From Rhodospirillales bacterium (GTDB lineage Bacteria; Pseudomonadota; Alphaproteobacteria; Rhodospirillales; Casp-alpha2): a DNA stretch of 64,000 bases. The notes beneath the pieces were generated by a model that was not told the origin of the DNA, made no database searches, and worked only from the letters and a program-made list of their open reading frames with translations. Position 1 is the first letter of the stretch; the number at the start of each line of letters is the position of its first letter. This document shows positions 43,797-53,054 of this stretch, in pieces. The DNA lies in the NCBI GenBank assembly GCA_017644185.1, contig JAEPMA010000001.1, positions 496,001-560,000 on the forward strand. The letters run 5' to 3'. Both the position numbers and the translations under genes were made by a program.

Positions 43797-43834
43797 CCTG
43801 CCTATTCTAGGTCGGCTTCCGATAACTGTCGTTA

Positions 43835-45439
43835 TCAGGCGCCTTCCTGACCAGGATCGACGGCCGGTGTCGCCGTCGGGAACCTGCGTTCGTGTTCGAG
43901 GCCCATGTACAGGCAAACACACATCACGATCAGGACCACCGTGAACGGCAGACCGACAGTGATGGCCGCAGCCTGCAGCGCGCCAAGAGCATCGGCACCG
44001 CCACCAAACAGCAGCGCCGCCGCGATGATGCCTTCGATCAGCACCCAGAAGACACGCTGCGGCACCGGGGCGTCGACTTTGCCGCCAGCCGTGATGCTGT
44101 CGATCACCAGCGAGCCCGAGTCGGACGAGGTGATGAAGAACACCAGCACCAGAATAATGGCGATAAACGACGTGATCCCCGTCAGCGGCAGGTTTTCAAG
44201 CATGTGGAACATCGCCAGCGGTACTTCGCCAACGCCTTCTGCCAGTGCGCCGATACCGTTGATCGACTGTTCCAGACCAGTGCCGCCGAAGGTAGACATC
44301 CACACGAGCGTGACGAGCGTCGGGATCAGCAGCACGGCCGTTACAAACTCACGGACCGTGCGTCCGAGAGAGACGCGGGCGATGAACATGCCGACGAACG
44401 GTGACCAGGAAATCCACCATGCCCAATAGAACACAGTCCAGCCGTGGTAGAACTTGTCGTCCTCACGTCCAATCCAGTTCGAGAGCGAAAAGATGTTTTC
44501 GACATAGGCGCCTGCGGTGGTGAAGATACCGCTCAGAATTGCCAGCGTGGGGCCGAAAATAATAACGAACAGCATCAGCAGGCCGGCCAGGGACATGTTG
44601 ATGTTACTCAGGACTTTCACGCCACCGTCGAGGCCGCGAAGCACCGACATAAGGGCGACAAACGTAACACCCAGTATGACGGCGGTTTCTGTACCGATTC
44701 CTTTCGGGACGTCGAACAGGAAGTTGAGGCCGCTGGCCGCCTGCTGGGCGCCAAAGCCAAGCGATGTCGCGAGGCCGAACAGTGTTGCAACGACGGCGAC
44801 GGTATCCACCACGTGGCCGATGAAGCCCCAAGATTTATCCCCGATCAGCGGGTAAAACGCGGAGCGGAGCGTCAGGGGGAGGCCTTTGTTATAAGTGAAA
44901 AAGGCGAGGGAGAGCGCGACGACGGCGTAGATCGCCCATGGATGCAGTCCCCAATGGAACATGGTCGCGCCCATGGCCGCACTCGCACCTTCGGGTGTGT
45001 TGGGTGCCACGTTCAGCGGCGTACCCCACCAATCGGTGTAGTATGCGACGGGTTCGGCGACGCTCCAGAACATCAGGCCAATGCCCATCCCAGCTGCGAA
45101 CAGCATGCTGAACCAGGATATCGTTGAGAATTCGGGTTTGGCGTCATAGCCCCCGAGGCGAATCTTGCCGACTGGCAGGAAGATAAGAGCCAGGCAGAAA
45201 ATCACGAAGATGTTGCCGCCGACCATGAAGAGCCAGTCGAAGTTGTCAATCGACCAGCCCTTGGCACCTTCGAAGGCGCCCTTCGCCTGCTCCGGCGAAA
45301 TGAGGCTGATCATCACGAATAAGATCACGAGGATGGCAGCAACCCAGAACACGGGGTGGTGAACGTCCATCCCGAACTTTTGCAGGTTGTCCTGACCTAT
45401 CTCGTAGTCTGTATCGAATTTTTCCGGATCCGAGAGCAT
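43835..45439 (-). CDS. BCCT family betaine/carnitine/choline transporter
   Basis: A 534-residue, 12-helix transporter. Family motifs are GMGIGLMFWSVAEP and, in TM8, the aromatic substrate-site region FYWAWWISWSPFVGMFIARVSLGRTVREF. These import quaternary ammonium compounds with Na+ or H+. The N-terminus (about 25 residues) is hydrophilic. A strong AGGAGGAGG ribosome site precedes the ATG. It lies between the GcvT-fusion dehydrogenase gene and the corrinoid operon, which fits supply of betaine-like substrate. Confidence 0.92.
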   Translation of the reverse strand: MLSDPEKFDTDYEIGQDNLQKFGMDVHHPVFWVAAILVILFVMISLISPEQAKGAFEGAKGWSIDNFDWLFMVGGNIFVIFCLALIFLPVGKIRLGGYDAKPEFSTISWFSMLFAAGMGIGLMFWSVAEPVAYYTDWWGTPLNVAPNTPEGASAAMGATMFHWGLHPWAIYAVVALSLAFFTYNKGLPLTLRSAFYPLIGDKSWGFIGHVVDTVAVVATLFGLATSLGFGAQQAASGLNFLFDVPKGIGTETAVILGVTFVALMSVLRGLDGGVKVLSNINMSLAGLLMLFVIIFGPTLAILSGIFTTAGAYVENIFSLSNWIGREDDKFYHGWTVFYWAWWISWSPFVGMFIARVSLGRTVREFVTAVLLIPTLVTLVWMSTFGGTGLEQSINGIGALAEGVGEVPLAMFHMLENLPLTGITSFIAIILVLVFFITSSDSGSLVIDSITAGGKVDAPVPQRVFWVLIEGIIAAALLFGGGADALGALQAAAITVGLPFTVVLIVMCVCLYMGLEHERRFPTATPAVDPGQEGA

Positions 45440-45779
45440 ATAGTTCCTCCTCCTGTGCCTATCTCTCCCAATCCCGCCCGACGGTCAGTCGTCACAAAAA
45501 AACGCAACGACCCAGCCCAAGCCAAACGATTGGCTCGGTGAGAGGGGGCCGATCAACCATCAAACAGGTAACGCTTTTCGTATGAAAAGCATGTCATCTC
45601 CCCATGACTGCCTGAGCGTAGACGACGGACTCTAGCCGACCTTGTACAAAACAGCCCGAATTTATTCACTTAGCGACATTATTTTGTCGATTTTAGAATA
45701 ATAGGTGGCGGAATCAAAGCATTCACAGCCAACCTGGCGAGCACGCTCATGGTCGGGTTCACGGATGTGATTCGGTACT
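45440..45779 (-). other. intergenic region upstream of the BCCT gene with two hairpins
   Basis: A 340-nt gap with no credible gene. It holds two inverted repeats: AGCCAA-ACGA-TTGGCT at 45520-45535 and GCTTTTC-GTAT-GAAAAGC at 45573-45590, about 85-150 nt before the BCCT start. Either could be an operator or a leader structure. I do not recognise a known riboswitch class here. Confidence 0.45.
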
Positions 45780-48356
45780 TTACGACTTTGGCCGCGCGTT
45801 CTCCGGATCGTAGAGGGGCTTGTAGCCGACGGCTGCGACCTCGACGGGGAACTTCTGATTGAAGTACTCGATCTCGAGCGCACGGCCTTCTTGGCAGTAC
45901 TCGTGCGGAAGGTATCCCAGCGCGATGTTTTTGCCGATTGACGGGCCGAACGCGATGGAAGTGGTGTATGATCGCCGCCCTTGGCTGTCGATCAGGACTT
46001 CGTTCGTTTTCGGATCGACGATGGGGCAGTTGCCAAGCATGAAGCGCGCGACGCCATCTTTGTCGGTGTTGTCCGTGACGACGAGGGTGCTGAGTGTCGC
46101 CGCTTGATGCTTCAGATCGCGTTGTGCGAGATTGGCCTCTTTGCCACGGAAATCCGCCGCCTTAACTTTCGGTCGGGCGAGCCCTGCTTCGAGCAGGTTG
46201 TATTCCGTTAACAGGTCGGCGTTCTGAAGCCTGAGACTCTTTTCCATCCGGCGCGTGTTGGCGTAGGTCTCGATTCCGACAGGCGTGATGCCGATTTCAG
46301 TGAACATGTCCCAGAGCGCGAGGCCGTAACTGAACGGGAAGTGCAACTCCCACCCCTGTTCTCCGACATAGGAAATACGAAACGCTTTCACGGGCACACC
46401 ACGGAGCGTGATGTCCTTGATGCCAGCAAACGGGAAGTTCTCCGGATCCAGGCCCGCCGGATTGTCGGCGAGCTTTTTGAGATTCTCGCGCGCGTTCGGG
46501 CCCCAGACACCGATACAGCCAAAGTGATCCGTCCTGTCCTCGACAAACGCCGTCCACTCCTTGTCCTGCACCATGCGGCGCAGGTACGTCATGTCGCGAT
46601 GACCGGCATCGGCCCCGTCGATCACGCGGAAGCGGTCTTCGGCGAGGCGCAGGATCGTCAGGTCGGCCATAACCCCGCCGGTATCGTCGAGGAAATTGGT
46701 ATAGACGCCTTTCCCGATAGGGGTGTCGCCGGCGACTTTCGACGAGGATACGTATTCGACCAGCTGTTCCGCGTCTTTGCCCGACACGTCGTAGATCGCA
46801 AAGTGCGAGAGGTTGATCATCCCGACGTTTTCAGAGAGCTCGAGATGCTCGGCGTTGGAAACGCGCCAGAAATGGCGATTGTCCCATTCGTTTTCACGGA
46901 CCGGGACGCGGTCGGCGTATTTATCGAGCAGCTTTGCTTCATTTGACGCGTACCCGTGCGCGCGTTCCCACCCGGCAAGTTCCATGAAGTAGCCGCCCAG
47001 TTCCTTCTCACGCAGGTATGACGGCGCACAGCGCAGATTGCGGCCCTTCGTATATGGTTCACGGTTATGAACCGGCGGGTTGTAGATTTTGAACGCCGTT
47101 TCGTAGCAACGGTCGTGGATGTACTTTTCCGACTTCTGAATTGGGTAATAACGCGCGTAATCGATGGAGTGGTGGTCGTATTCGGTGCGCCCGTCGGTCA
47201 TCCAGTCGGCGATCACCTTGCCGGTCCCCGGGCCGTCCTTGACCCAAACCGAAACACCGTACCAAAGGCCGCGCACATCGGGGGATTCGCCGATCGACGG
47301 GCCGCCGTCGGCGGTCACCTGCAAAAGGCCGTTGAAGGAATGCTTTTCGTTGTAGCCGAGTTCACCCAGGATCGGCGTCAACTCCATGGCCCGTTCCAGG
47401 GGCTCGATGATCTGTTCCATTTCCAGATCGCGCTGGGAGGGGGAAAGCCGCGCCTGTTCTTTTTCAAGAATGTCGCGTGGGTGGCAGAGGCGGGGTTCCT
47501 TTTCTTCGTAGTAGCCCCATTCGATCTGTCCGCCTTCGGCGGTTTTCGGGTCGCCGGTATCACGGAGATATGCGGAGTTACCCTGGTCGCGGAGCAACGG
47601 GTAGCCGATCTCTTTTCCGGTGCCTTCAAATTCATTATAGGGACCGAAGAACGTCAGCGGATGGTCGACCGGCATGACGGGCAGATCCTCACCCGCCATC
47701 ACTGAGATCAAGCGTCCCCACAGACCTGCGCAGACGACGACATAAGGCGTTTCGATGTAACCACGATTCGTGTGCACCCCCTTGATCCGGCCGTTCTCGA
47801 TTTCGAGCCCGGTGCAGGGCGTGTTGGCCAATGCCTCCAGTTTGCCGGTCGCTTCGGCTTCCTGGATCATTTCGCCGGTGACGACTTGTGAACGAGGAAT
47901 AACGAGGCCAGCGTCGGGATCCCACAACGCGCCCTGGATCACGTCCTCTTCGATCAGGGGCATCAGTTCCTTGGCTTTTTTTGCCGTGATCATTTCGACC
48001 CGGTTGCCGAACGCACGGCCGGAACTTACCCGCCGTTCGAGTTCGAGCATCCGCTCGTCGTCGCCCTTACGCGCGACTTCGATGCCGCCGATGCGCGAGT
48101 AACGGCCGCGCTTCTCGAAGAAGTCGATGGAATACTTGGTGGTGAAGATGGTCATCTGGTCGTGCATCGTGTTGAAGCAGAAATCCGATGCGTGACCGGT
48201 CGAGCCGATATCGGTCGGAATGCCTGACTTATCGATGCCGATTATATTTTTCCAGCCGCGTTCGATCAGATGATGCGCGACCGAGGCGCCGGTGATGCCG
48301 CCCAAGCCGATGATTACGACGTCAGCTTTCTTGTTAAAATCCGCCATGGTTGCCAC
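45780..48356 (-). CDS. FAD-dependent oxidoreductase fused to GcvT domain (dimethylglycine/sarcosine dehydrogenase-like)
   Basis: An 858-residue three-part enzyme. Residues about 8-400 form a DAO FAD domain (VVIIGLGGITGASVAHHLIERGW; GSTGHASDF, where the His is at the place of the covalent flavin His in dimethylglycine dehydrogenase). An FAO/middle domain follows, and a GcvT aminomethyltransferase fold covers about residues 480-850 (VGMINLSHFAIYDVSGKDAEQLVEYV, RISYVGEQGWELHFP, GIETYANTRRMEKSLR). It would demethylate a secondary or tertiary N-methylglycine, passing formaldehyde to THF. The ribosome site is GGGAGGTGG. It is divergent from the dioxygenase gene. Confidence 0.86.
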   Translation of the reverse strand: MATMADFNKKADVVIIGLGGITGASVAHHLIERGWKNIIGIDKSGIPTDIGSTGHASDFCFNTMHDQMTIFTTKYSIDFFEKRGRYSRIGGIEVARKGDDERMLELERRVSSGRAFGNRVEMITAKKAKELMPLIEEDVIQGALWDPDAGLVIPRSQVVTGEMIQEAEATGKLEALANTPCTGLEIENGRIKGVHTNRGYIETPYVVVCAGLWGRLISVMAGEDLPVMPVDHPLTFFGPYNEFEGTGKEIGYPLLRDQGNSAYLRDTGDPKTAEGGQIEWGYYEEKEPRLCHPRDILEKEQARLSPSQRDLEMEQIIEPLERAMELTPILGELGYNEKHSFNGLLQVTADGGPSIGESPDVRGLWYGVSVWVKDGPGTGKVIADWMTDGRTEYDHHSIDYARYYPIQKSEKYIHDRCYETAFKIYNPPVHNREPYTKGRNLRCAPSYLREKELGGYFMELAGWERAHGYASNEAKLLDKYADRVPVRENEWDNRHFWRVSNAEHLELSENVGMINLSHFAIYDVSGKDAEQLVEYVSSSKVAGDTPIGKGVYTNFLDDTGGVMADLTILRLAEDRFRVIDGADAGHRDMTYLRRMVQDKEWTAFVEDRTDHFGCIGVWGPNARENLKKLADNPAGLDPENFPFAGIKDITLRGVPVKAFRISYVGEQGWELHFPFSYGLALWDMFTEIGITPVGIETYANTRRMEKSLRLQNADLLTEYNLLEAGLARPKVKAADFRGKEANLAQRDLKHQAATLSTLVVTDNTDKDGVARFMLGNCPIVDPKTNEVLIDSQGRRSYTTSIAFGPSIGKNIALGYLPHEYCQEGRALEIEYFNQKFPVEVAAVGYKPLYDPENARPKS

Positions 48357-48585
48357 CTCCCGTATGGGCCGCCGACCGCGCGGCGAAAAAGCCCGAAACG
48401 CCAGAAAATTTCACCATGCTAGGTACGGAATTGGCAACCCTGGCGCTACGATGCCCGCGACTTCGGATGTTCTGAAATCGTCGCACGGCATTTGGTCCCA
48501 GCAAGCGCATTGCCGAGGCCTCGAGGCGGGATTACCCTATGCGGCAGGGAAGTCAAAACGACAAATTGGGAGTAAACACCAAGTC

Positions 48586-49473
48586 ATGTTAAGCGATTGG
48601 GAACCGCCGAAGTCATTCGCGGAATACAAACACATCAAAGTTAAACGGATCGCCGGGACAATCGGTGCCGAAATCTCGGGCGTCAATATCGCCGAAGAGC
48701 TGCCCGACGAAGTGATCGACGAGATCACCGGGGCATTGAACGAGCACCACGTGATATTCTTCCGAGATCAGGATTTGCCGCCGGTGCGTCAGGCTGCGTT
48801 TGCGTCCAGGTTCGGCCCGCTGATCCCATATCCGATGGTGAAGGGCTTGGATGGCACCGATGAGGTGGTGCCTGTGGTCAAGAACCCCGATGAGCGCGTC
48901 AACTTCGGCGGTATCTGGCACGCCGACACGACGTATCTGGAAGAGCCGCCGATGGGCGCGCTCCTTTATGCGGTCGAGTTGCCGCCTTATGGTGGTGACA
49001 CCCTGTTCGCCAATATGCACCTCGCATATGAGACTTTGTCGCCGAGCCTGCAGGCGTATCTGGAGTCGCTAACCGTTATACAGAATTCGGCCAAAGCCGA
49101 GGTGACGCGGACCCGAGAGGATCGTATCAAGGGTGAGGGCGGCAAGCGGATGCAGCTCGTTGCCGAACATCCTGCAGTGATCACGCATCCGCGCACGGGG
49201 AAAAAGGCGCTCTATGTCAATTCGGGCCATACCGAGCGCTTTAAGGAACTGACGCTTGAGGAAAGTGAACCGATCCTGAAGTTCCTGTTTAATCATTTGT
49301 CGCGGCCGGAATTCACATGTCGCTTCGTCTGGACGCCAGGATCGCTTGCGTTTTGGGATAACTACGCGACCCAGCACAATCCGATCAACGACTACCATGG
49401 CTTCAAGAGGGTCATGCACCGGGTCACGGTCGGTGGCGGACGGCCGCAGCTTCATCAGCAGGCGGCTGAATAA
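48586..49473 (+). CDS. TauD/TfdA family 2-oxoglutarate dioxygenase
   Basis: A 295-residue Fe(II)/2OG oxygenase. The iron ligands are H112 and D114 (WHADTTY) and a distal His at about 278 (MHRVTV), with the 2OG Arg at about 286. The true start is taken as the ATG at 48586, since the frame back to 48292 would read through the divergent gene's promoter. The substrate class (taurine, phenoxyacetate, betaine-type) cannot be decided. Its stop overlaps the ureohydrolase ATG (TAATG), so they are translationally coupled. Confidence 0.86.
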   Translation: MLSDWEPPKSFAEYKHIKVKRIAGTIGAEISGVNIAEELPDEVIDEITGALNEHHVIFFRDQDLPPVRQAAFASRFGPLIPYPMVKGLDGTDEVVPVVKNPDERVNFGGIWHADTTYLEEPPMGALLYAVELPPYGGDTLFANMHLAYETLSPSLQAYLESLTVIQNSAKAEVTRTREDRIKGEGGKRMQLVAEHPAVITHPRTGKKALYVNSGHTERFKELTLEESEPILKFLFNHLSRPEFTCRFVWTPGSLAFWDNYATQHNPINDYHGFKRVMHRVTVGGGRPQLHQQAAE

Positions 49474-50420
49474 TGGGGCTAACCGTGCTGCCCGACCAGC
49501 GGGAACAAAGCTTCCTGGGCTACCCCGTCGCTACCGACCTGGACAACTTGGATGCGCACGTTGCGGTCCTGGGTATTCCTTACGGTAAACCTTACCGTCC
49601 GGAAGGCATGGCGAATCCCCAAAGCGAGGGGCCGGCTGCCGTGCGCGCTGCGTCCAGGCGTATTCTGCTGGCCCACGACCACTACGATTTTGATTTGGGT
49701 GGGCCGGTTCTTGACGGGCGCGACGTCAAGATCGTCGATTGTGGCAACGCCGCCGCTGACATGAACGACCATGACGCGCATTATCGGAACGCCGAAGCCG
49801 CCGTCCGCAAGATCGTGGCCGCCGGTGCGATGCCGATCGTGATCGGCGGCGATCATGGCGTGCCGATCCCGGTTTTTCGCGGGATCAAGGAGCTCGGGCC
49901 GATCACACTCGTCCATGTCGATGCGCATATGGATTGGCGCGATGATGTAAACGGCGAGCGGGAGGGCTATTCCAGCCCGATCCGGCGGGCTTCGGAAATG
50001 GATCATATCGGCGAGATTTTTCAGATCGGCATGCGCTCGGTCGGTAGCGCCCGGATTGAGGAGGTCGAGGCCGCGAAAGCATACGGCGCGCATGTCTATA
50101 CGTCTTATGACGTGCACGATAACGGCATCGAAAGCGTGCTCGCGGCTATTCCCGATGGGCAGAACTACTATCTAACGATCGATGCCGATGGTGTCGATCC
50201 CTCCGTCATGCCGGGTACGTTGGCACTGGCGCCAGGTGGCCTGACGTATCACCAGATGCGCAAGTTGATTCACGGTCTTGTCGCCAAGGGTAAAGTCGTC
50301 GGTATGGACATTGTCGAAATCGCCCCTGTCAACGACGTCAATCAGATTACCTGCATTGCCGCCGGGCGGATGATTTGCAACCTGATCGGGGCGGGAGCGC
50401 GGGCCGGATACTTCGACTGA
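49473..50420 (+). CDS. agmatinase/guanidino-acid ureohydrolase family protein
   Basis: A 315-residue arginase-fold enzyme. The binuclear Mn site is complete: GGDHGVP, HVDAHMDWRDD and IDADGVDPS. The family releases urea from a guanidino compound (agmatine, guanidinobutyrate, guanidinopropionate and others); the substrate loop does not point clearly to one. Coupling with the 2OG dioxygenase suggests a two-step route in which the dioxygenase product is a guanidino compound, which is inference. The convergent lipoprotein gene starts 18 nt away. Confidence 0.87.
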   Translation: MGLTVLPDQREQSFLGYPVATDLDNLDAHVAVLGIPYGKPYRPEGMANPQSEGPAAVRAASRRILLAHDHYDFDLGGPVLDGRDVKIVDCGNAAADMNDHDAHYRNAEAAVRKIVAAGAMPIVIGGDHGVPIPVFRGIKELGPITLVHVDAHMDWRDDVNGEREGYSSPIRRASEMDHIGEIFQIGMRSVGSARIEEVEAAKAYGAHVYTSYDVHDNGIESVLAAIPDGQNYYLTIDADGVDPSVMPGTLALAPGGLTYHQMRKLIHGLVAKGKVVGMDIVEIAPVNDVNQITCIAAGRMICNLIGAGARAGYFD

Positions 50421-50438
50421 ATTTCGTTTTCTTGCCGC

Positions 50439-51323
50439 TTACTTGTTGGCGCGGTGTTTCAGGTTAAGCCGAGCGATATAGCCGATGTGGTCGGACGCCA
50501 GCCAGTGGCTCTCGTCGACGAGGCCTGCGTCGACCACCTCGAACGCCCGTGCCTCGGCGAAAATGTAGTCGATCCGCTTCTTCGATGGATAAAACGTGCC
50601 GCGCGCGATCGCTTTGGCCGCCGCTGCTGACGATACCGCCGTCGCGGTGTCGGTAAATTTCTTCAACACACCGGCCAGCCGTTTGTCCTCGGGACGGATG
50701 TTGAAATCGCCGATCAACAGGACGGGATCGGCCTCCCGATTTGCCTCTGCCAGAACATTCGCGACAGACAGGCCATCCTTGAGATCCTTATCCTTGTGAA
50801 TGCTGAACACGGAAATCCTTCCCTGATGGGTGCTGATCTTCGCAATCACGATCGACCGGGTGTTGCCACGGCCTGAACTGATCTGAACACCTCGGGCGTC
50901 AAGAATTGGATAGACCGAAAGAATGCCGACACCCCACCAGGGTTTGCTTGTGCTCCCGGTTTCATGCCATTCGAACGCGAAGTTCATATTCAGGGCTTCG
51001 GCGATGGACCTGATTTGCGAGACGCCGGCAACCTCTTGAAGGGCAACAATATCGGCTTCGGAGGCACGGATCGCAGCAATCACCTCAGGCAGTTTTCGGC
51101 CCCAAGGCATTTTGGAAATCTTCCCGTCCGGGTCATCCTGGCCAAGGGCGAGCCGAATGTTAAACGACATTGCGGTAATGGGCGCCGCCAAGTCTTTGTC
51201 CAGCGCCGGCGCACCTCGGATGTTATCAAAGGGCGTGCAAGCGGCAAGCCATCCGCACAGCAACAGCGTTAAGTAGCGCAGAACCTTGCATCGTATGAAG
51301 GTGAGGGGCACTCGGTCCGCCAT
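50439..51323 (-). CDS. endonuclease/exonuclease/phosphatase family lipoprotein
   Basis: A 294-residue EEP-fold protein with MSFNIRLALGQDDPDGK, IVALQEVAG (catalytic Glu), LIGDFNIRPEDKRL and a C-terminal WLASDHIGYIA (His). The N-terminus is a lipoprotein signal: a basic start, a hydrophobic core, then LAAC with the lipidated Cys at about residue 29. It is therefore an envelope-anchored phosphodiesterase or nuclease. It follows the GGCT-like gene by 5 nt, in the same direction. Confidence 0.85.
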   Translation of the reverse strand: MADRVPLTFIRCKVLRYLTLLLCGWLAACTPFDNIRGAPALDKDLAAPITAMSFNIRLALGQDDPDGKISKMPWGRKLPEVIAAIRASEADIVALQEVAGVSQIRSIAEALNMNFAFEWHETGSTSKPWWGVGILSVYPILDARGVQISSGRGNTRSIVIAKISTHQGRISVFSIHKDKDLKDGLSVANVLAEANREADPVLLIGDFNIRPEDKRLAGVLKKFTDTATAVSSAAAAKAIARGTFYPSKKRIDYIFAEARAFEVVDAGLVDESHWLASDHIGYIARLNLKHRANK

Positions 51324-51328
51324 GCAAT

Positions 51329-52054
51329 TCAGAGATTGATGATATTTAGAGCTTTGTGTGAGAACGGCATACCAAATTCGCGCATGACGGCCTTGCGCCG
51401 ATTGCGTTCGTCGGTATCGCTGACCGACGACGTGATAAATCCTTCGAAGTTTAGATCCGGGGCCGTCATCGCGTGGATTTCGTTCTGCATTTCACGCTGG
51501 CTGCGCGCCTGCCATTGCCGGTTTTGGGCCGGTACCTCGGCGAGCGGCACCGGTGCGCCATTTGGTGCGAAGGCGCCGGCGTTGGAACAGTAGAAATAGA
51601 CAGTCTCCAGTTCTAACCCGAACTCAGTGACGATGCGGATATCTTCAAGCGCCGCATAACAATAGTTTTCATTGCCGAGTTCCGTCTCGTGCATGCGCGG
51701 CATGTGATCTTCATGAAGCCAATTGACGAAGAGCGTCACGCGCGTCCCAGGTGACGGGTGGAGGCAAGACGCAATCGATCCGTAACCGGTCACGTGCGCG
51801 GAATAGACGCTGTCGAAATCATGCACCTCGCATCGTTCACAGGGGATGGGCGGGCAATCCAGGTGGGAGAACTTACGGACGATCTGTTCCGGAGATTGAT
51901 TCGAGCCGACCGCCAGTACGGGTATTCGGCCGCGGCGCAGGTCGTTGGTTTCGCCGGCGTACATATCGTGGACATTGCGGCCGTCAACGATATAGGAGCG
52001 CCTGGGGAGTAAGTACGGGTAGCCGAGTGCGAGATCGAGTATCTCATTTGCCAT
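51329..52054 (-). CDS. GGCT-like (gamma-glutamylcyclotransferase-fold) protein of unknown function
   Basis: A 241-residue protein I do not know by name. The pattern AVGSNQSPEQIVRKF, then YGSIASCLHPSPGTRVTLFVNWLHEDHMPRMHETELGNENYCYAAL, follows the gamma-glutamylcyclotransferase layout: a GSN nucleotide-like loop, a central strand with NxxLxEDH, and an acidic E-T-E-L in place of the catalytic Glu. A further 70 residues follow. The GGCT call is by eye. ATG 52054 is preferred to GTG 52069. It lies 29 nt downstream of cbtA. Confidence 0.6.
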   Translation of the reverse strand: MANEILDLALGYPYLLPRRSYIVDGRNVHDMYAGETNDLRRGRIPVLAVGSNQSPEQIVRKFSHLDCPPIPCERCEVHDFDSVYSAHVTGYGSIASCLHPSPGTRVTLFVNWLHEDHMPRMHETELGNENYCYAALEDIRIVTEFGLELETVYFYCSNAGAFAPNGAPVPLAEVPAQNRQWQARSQREMQNEIHAMTAPDLNFEGFITSSVSDTDERNRRKAVMREFGMPFSHKALNIINL

Positions 52055-52083
52055 ACGTCGATCTCGCACCAGGTAATCGTTGC

Positions 52084-52797
52084 TTAATCGGTTTGCAGGC
52101 CACGGCCGATGAAATGACCGGTCAAGGCGCCAAGTAGCAGCCAGAATACACCGGCGGTTACCAGTGATGTGGCGACGAACTGCGCCGCAAGTTCCGCTGG
52201 TACGCCACCCGTGGAAAACTCATCCGGGTGCGGGGCCCCAACGATGTGTGGGATGATCAACAGGGCTGCGCCTAGAAACCTGAGAGCCCAGTTGCTGCCG
52301 AACGCGATCAGGGCCAGTCCGCCCGCGGATGCGGCGACGGTCATGGCCCACCAAATCTGGCGTCCCGTCAGATCGGCGGCTGCCATGCCGGGAAGCTCAG
52401 GGGGCAATCCAAGGGCCGGCAAGAGAGAAAATGCCAGGAAACCCGACGCACCCCATATCAACCCTTGGCGCCAATCAGTGGCACGGCCGCGCAAGGTCAT
52501 GCCGGCGGCAATCAACAAGGCGAACCCGGCACCGAGCACGATGTTAGTGAGCGCGGTGTAGGTTATCCGCTCGACCCCGTCTTCCGGTGCCCACGCAGCC
52601 GTGTCGTGATCATGGTTGTGGCCGCTTTCGGCTGCGGCGGCGTCATGACTATGGCTGTGAGCTTCCGTTGTGGCGGGCGTCTCATAAGCTTCCGCAGCAT
52701 ATATCAACGGCACGACCTTGAGCATTTGTGCGCCTGAAACGAAGGCGCCAGCGATCAGTCCGGCTGCGACCGCAGCCAGTAAAATCCTTCCAATCAT
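52084..52797 (-). CDS. cbtA: cobalt transporter subunit CbtA
   Basis: A 237-residue inner-membrane protein with about five helices and a His-rich periplasmic loop between the first two (EAHSHSHDAAAAESGHNHDHD), which is typical of CbtA and likely to bind cobalt. The last helices carry IIPHIVGAPHP. It lies 21 nt after cbtB, in a transcript preceded by a cobalamin riboswitch. CbtAB is a predicted cobalt uptake system, so it would serve B12 synthesis for the corrinoid enzymes in this window. Confidence 0.9.
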   Translation of the reverse strand: MIGRILLAAVAAGLIAGAFVSGAQMLKVVPLIYAAEAYETPATTEAHSHSHDAAAAESGHNHDHDTAAWAPEDGVERITYTALTNIVLGAGFALLIAAGMTLRGRATDWRQGLIWGASGFLAFSLLPALGLPPELPGMAAADLTGRQIWWAMTVAASAGGLALIAFGSNWALRFLGAALLIIPHIVGAPHPDEFSTGGVPAELAAQFVATSLVTAGVFWLLLGALTGHFIGRGLQTD

Positions 52798-52818
52798 GGG
52801 ATATCTCCTGTCCGGGTA

Positions 52819-53001
52819 TCAGTGACAGGGGAAGGCGAAAGCGTGCCTGCCGTCGTGAGCTGCATTATGCATGGTGTCAGAATTCGCGATACCGACACCA
52901 TAAACCAGAAAAGTGCCGAGCAAGGCTGCAGCCAATGTTGCGGCGATGCGCTGCTGAAAAGTCAGCGGAAGCGTAGCTTGTGTATGTTTGGTCTGTTCCA
53001 T
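52819..53001 (-). CDS. cbtB: cobalt transporter subunit CbtB
   Basis: A 60-residue protein with one membrane helix (AATLAAALLGTFLVYGVGIA) and a C-terminal His cluster (HNAAHDGRHAFAFPCH), as in CbtB. The ATG at 53001 has an excellent ribosome site (GGAGGGAG) and lies just after the cobalamin riboswitch; the longer frame to 53097 runs through the riboswitch and is rejected. Confidence 0.9.
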   Translation of the reverse strand: MEQTKHTQATLPLTFQQRIAATLAAALLGTFLVYGVGIANSDTMHNAAHDGRHAFAFPCH

Positions 53002-53054
53002 CAGACTCCCTCCGAGTGTGATTACGATTACCGATGGGCTATACCCATCGAAGC

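Noticed and set aside
48357-48585. glycine or SAM riboswitch before the GcvT-fusion or dioxygenase gene
   Set aside because: No conserved aptamer elements were found on either strand.
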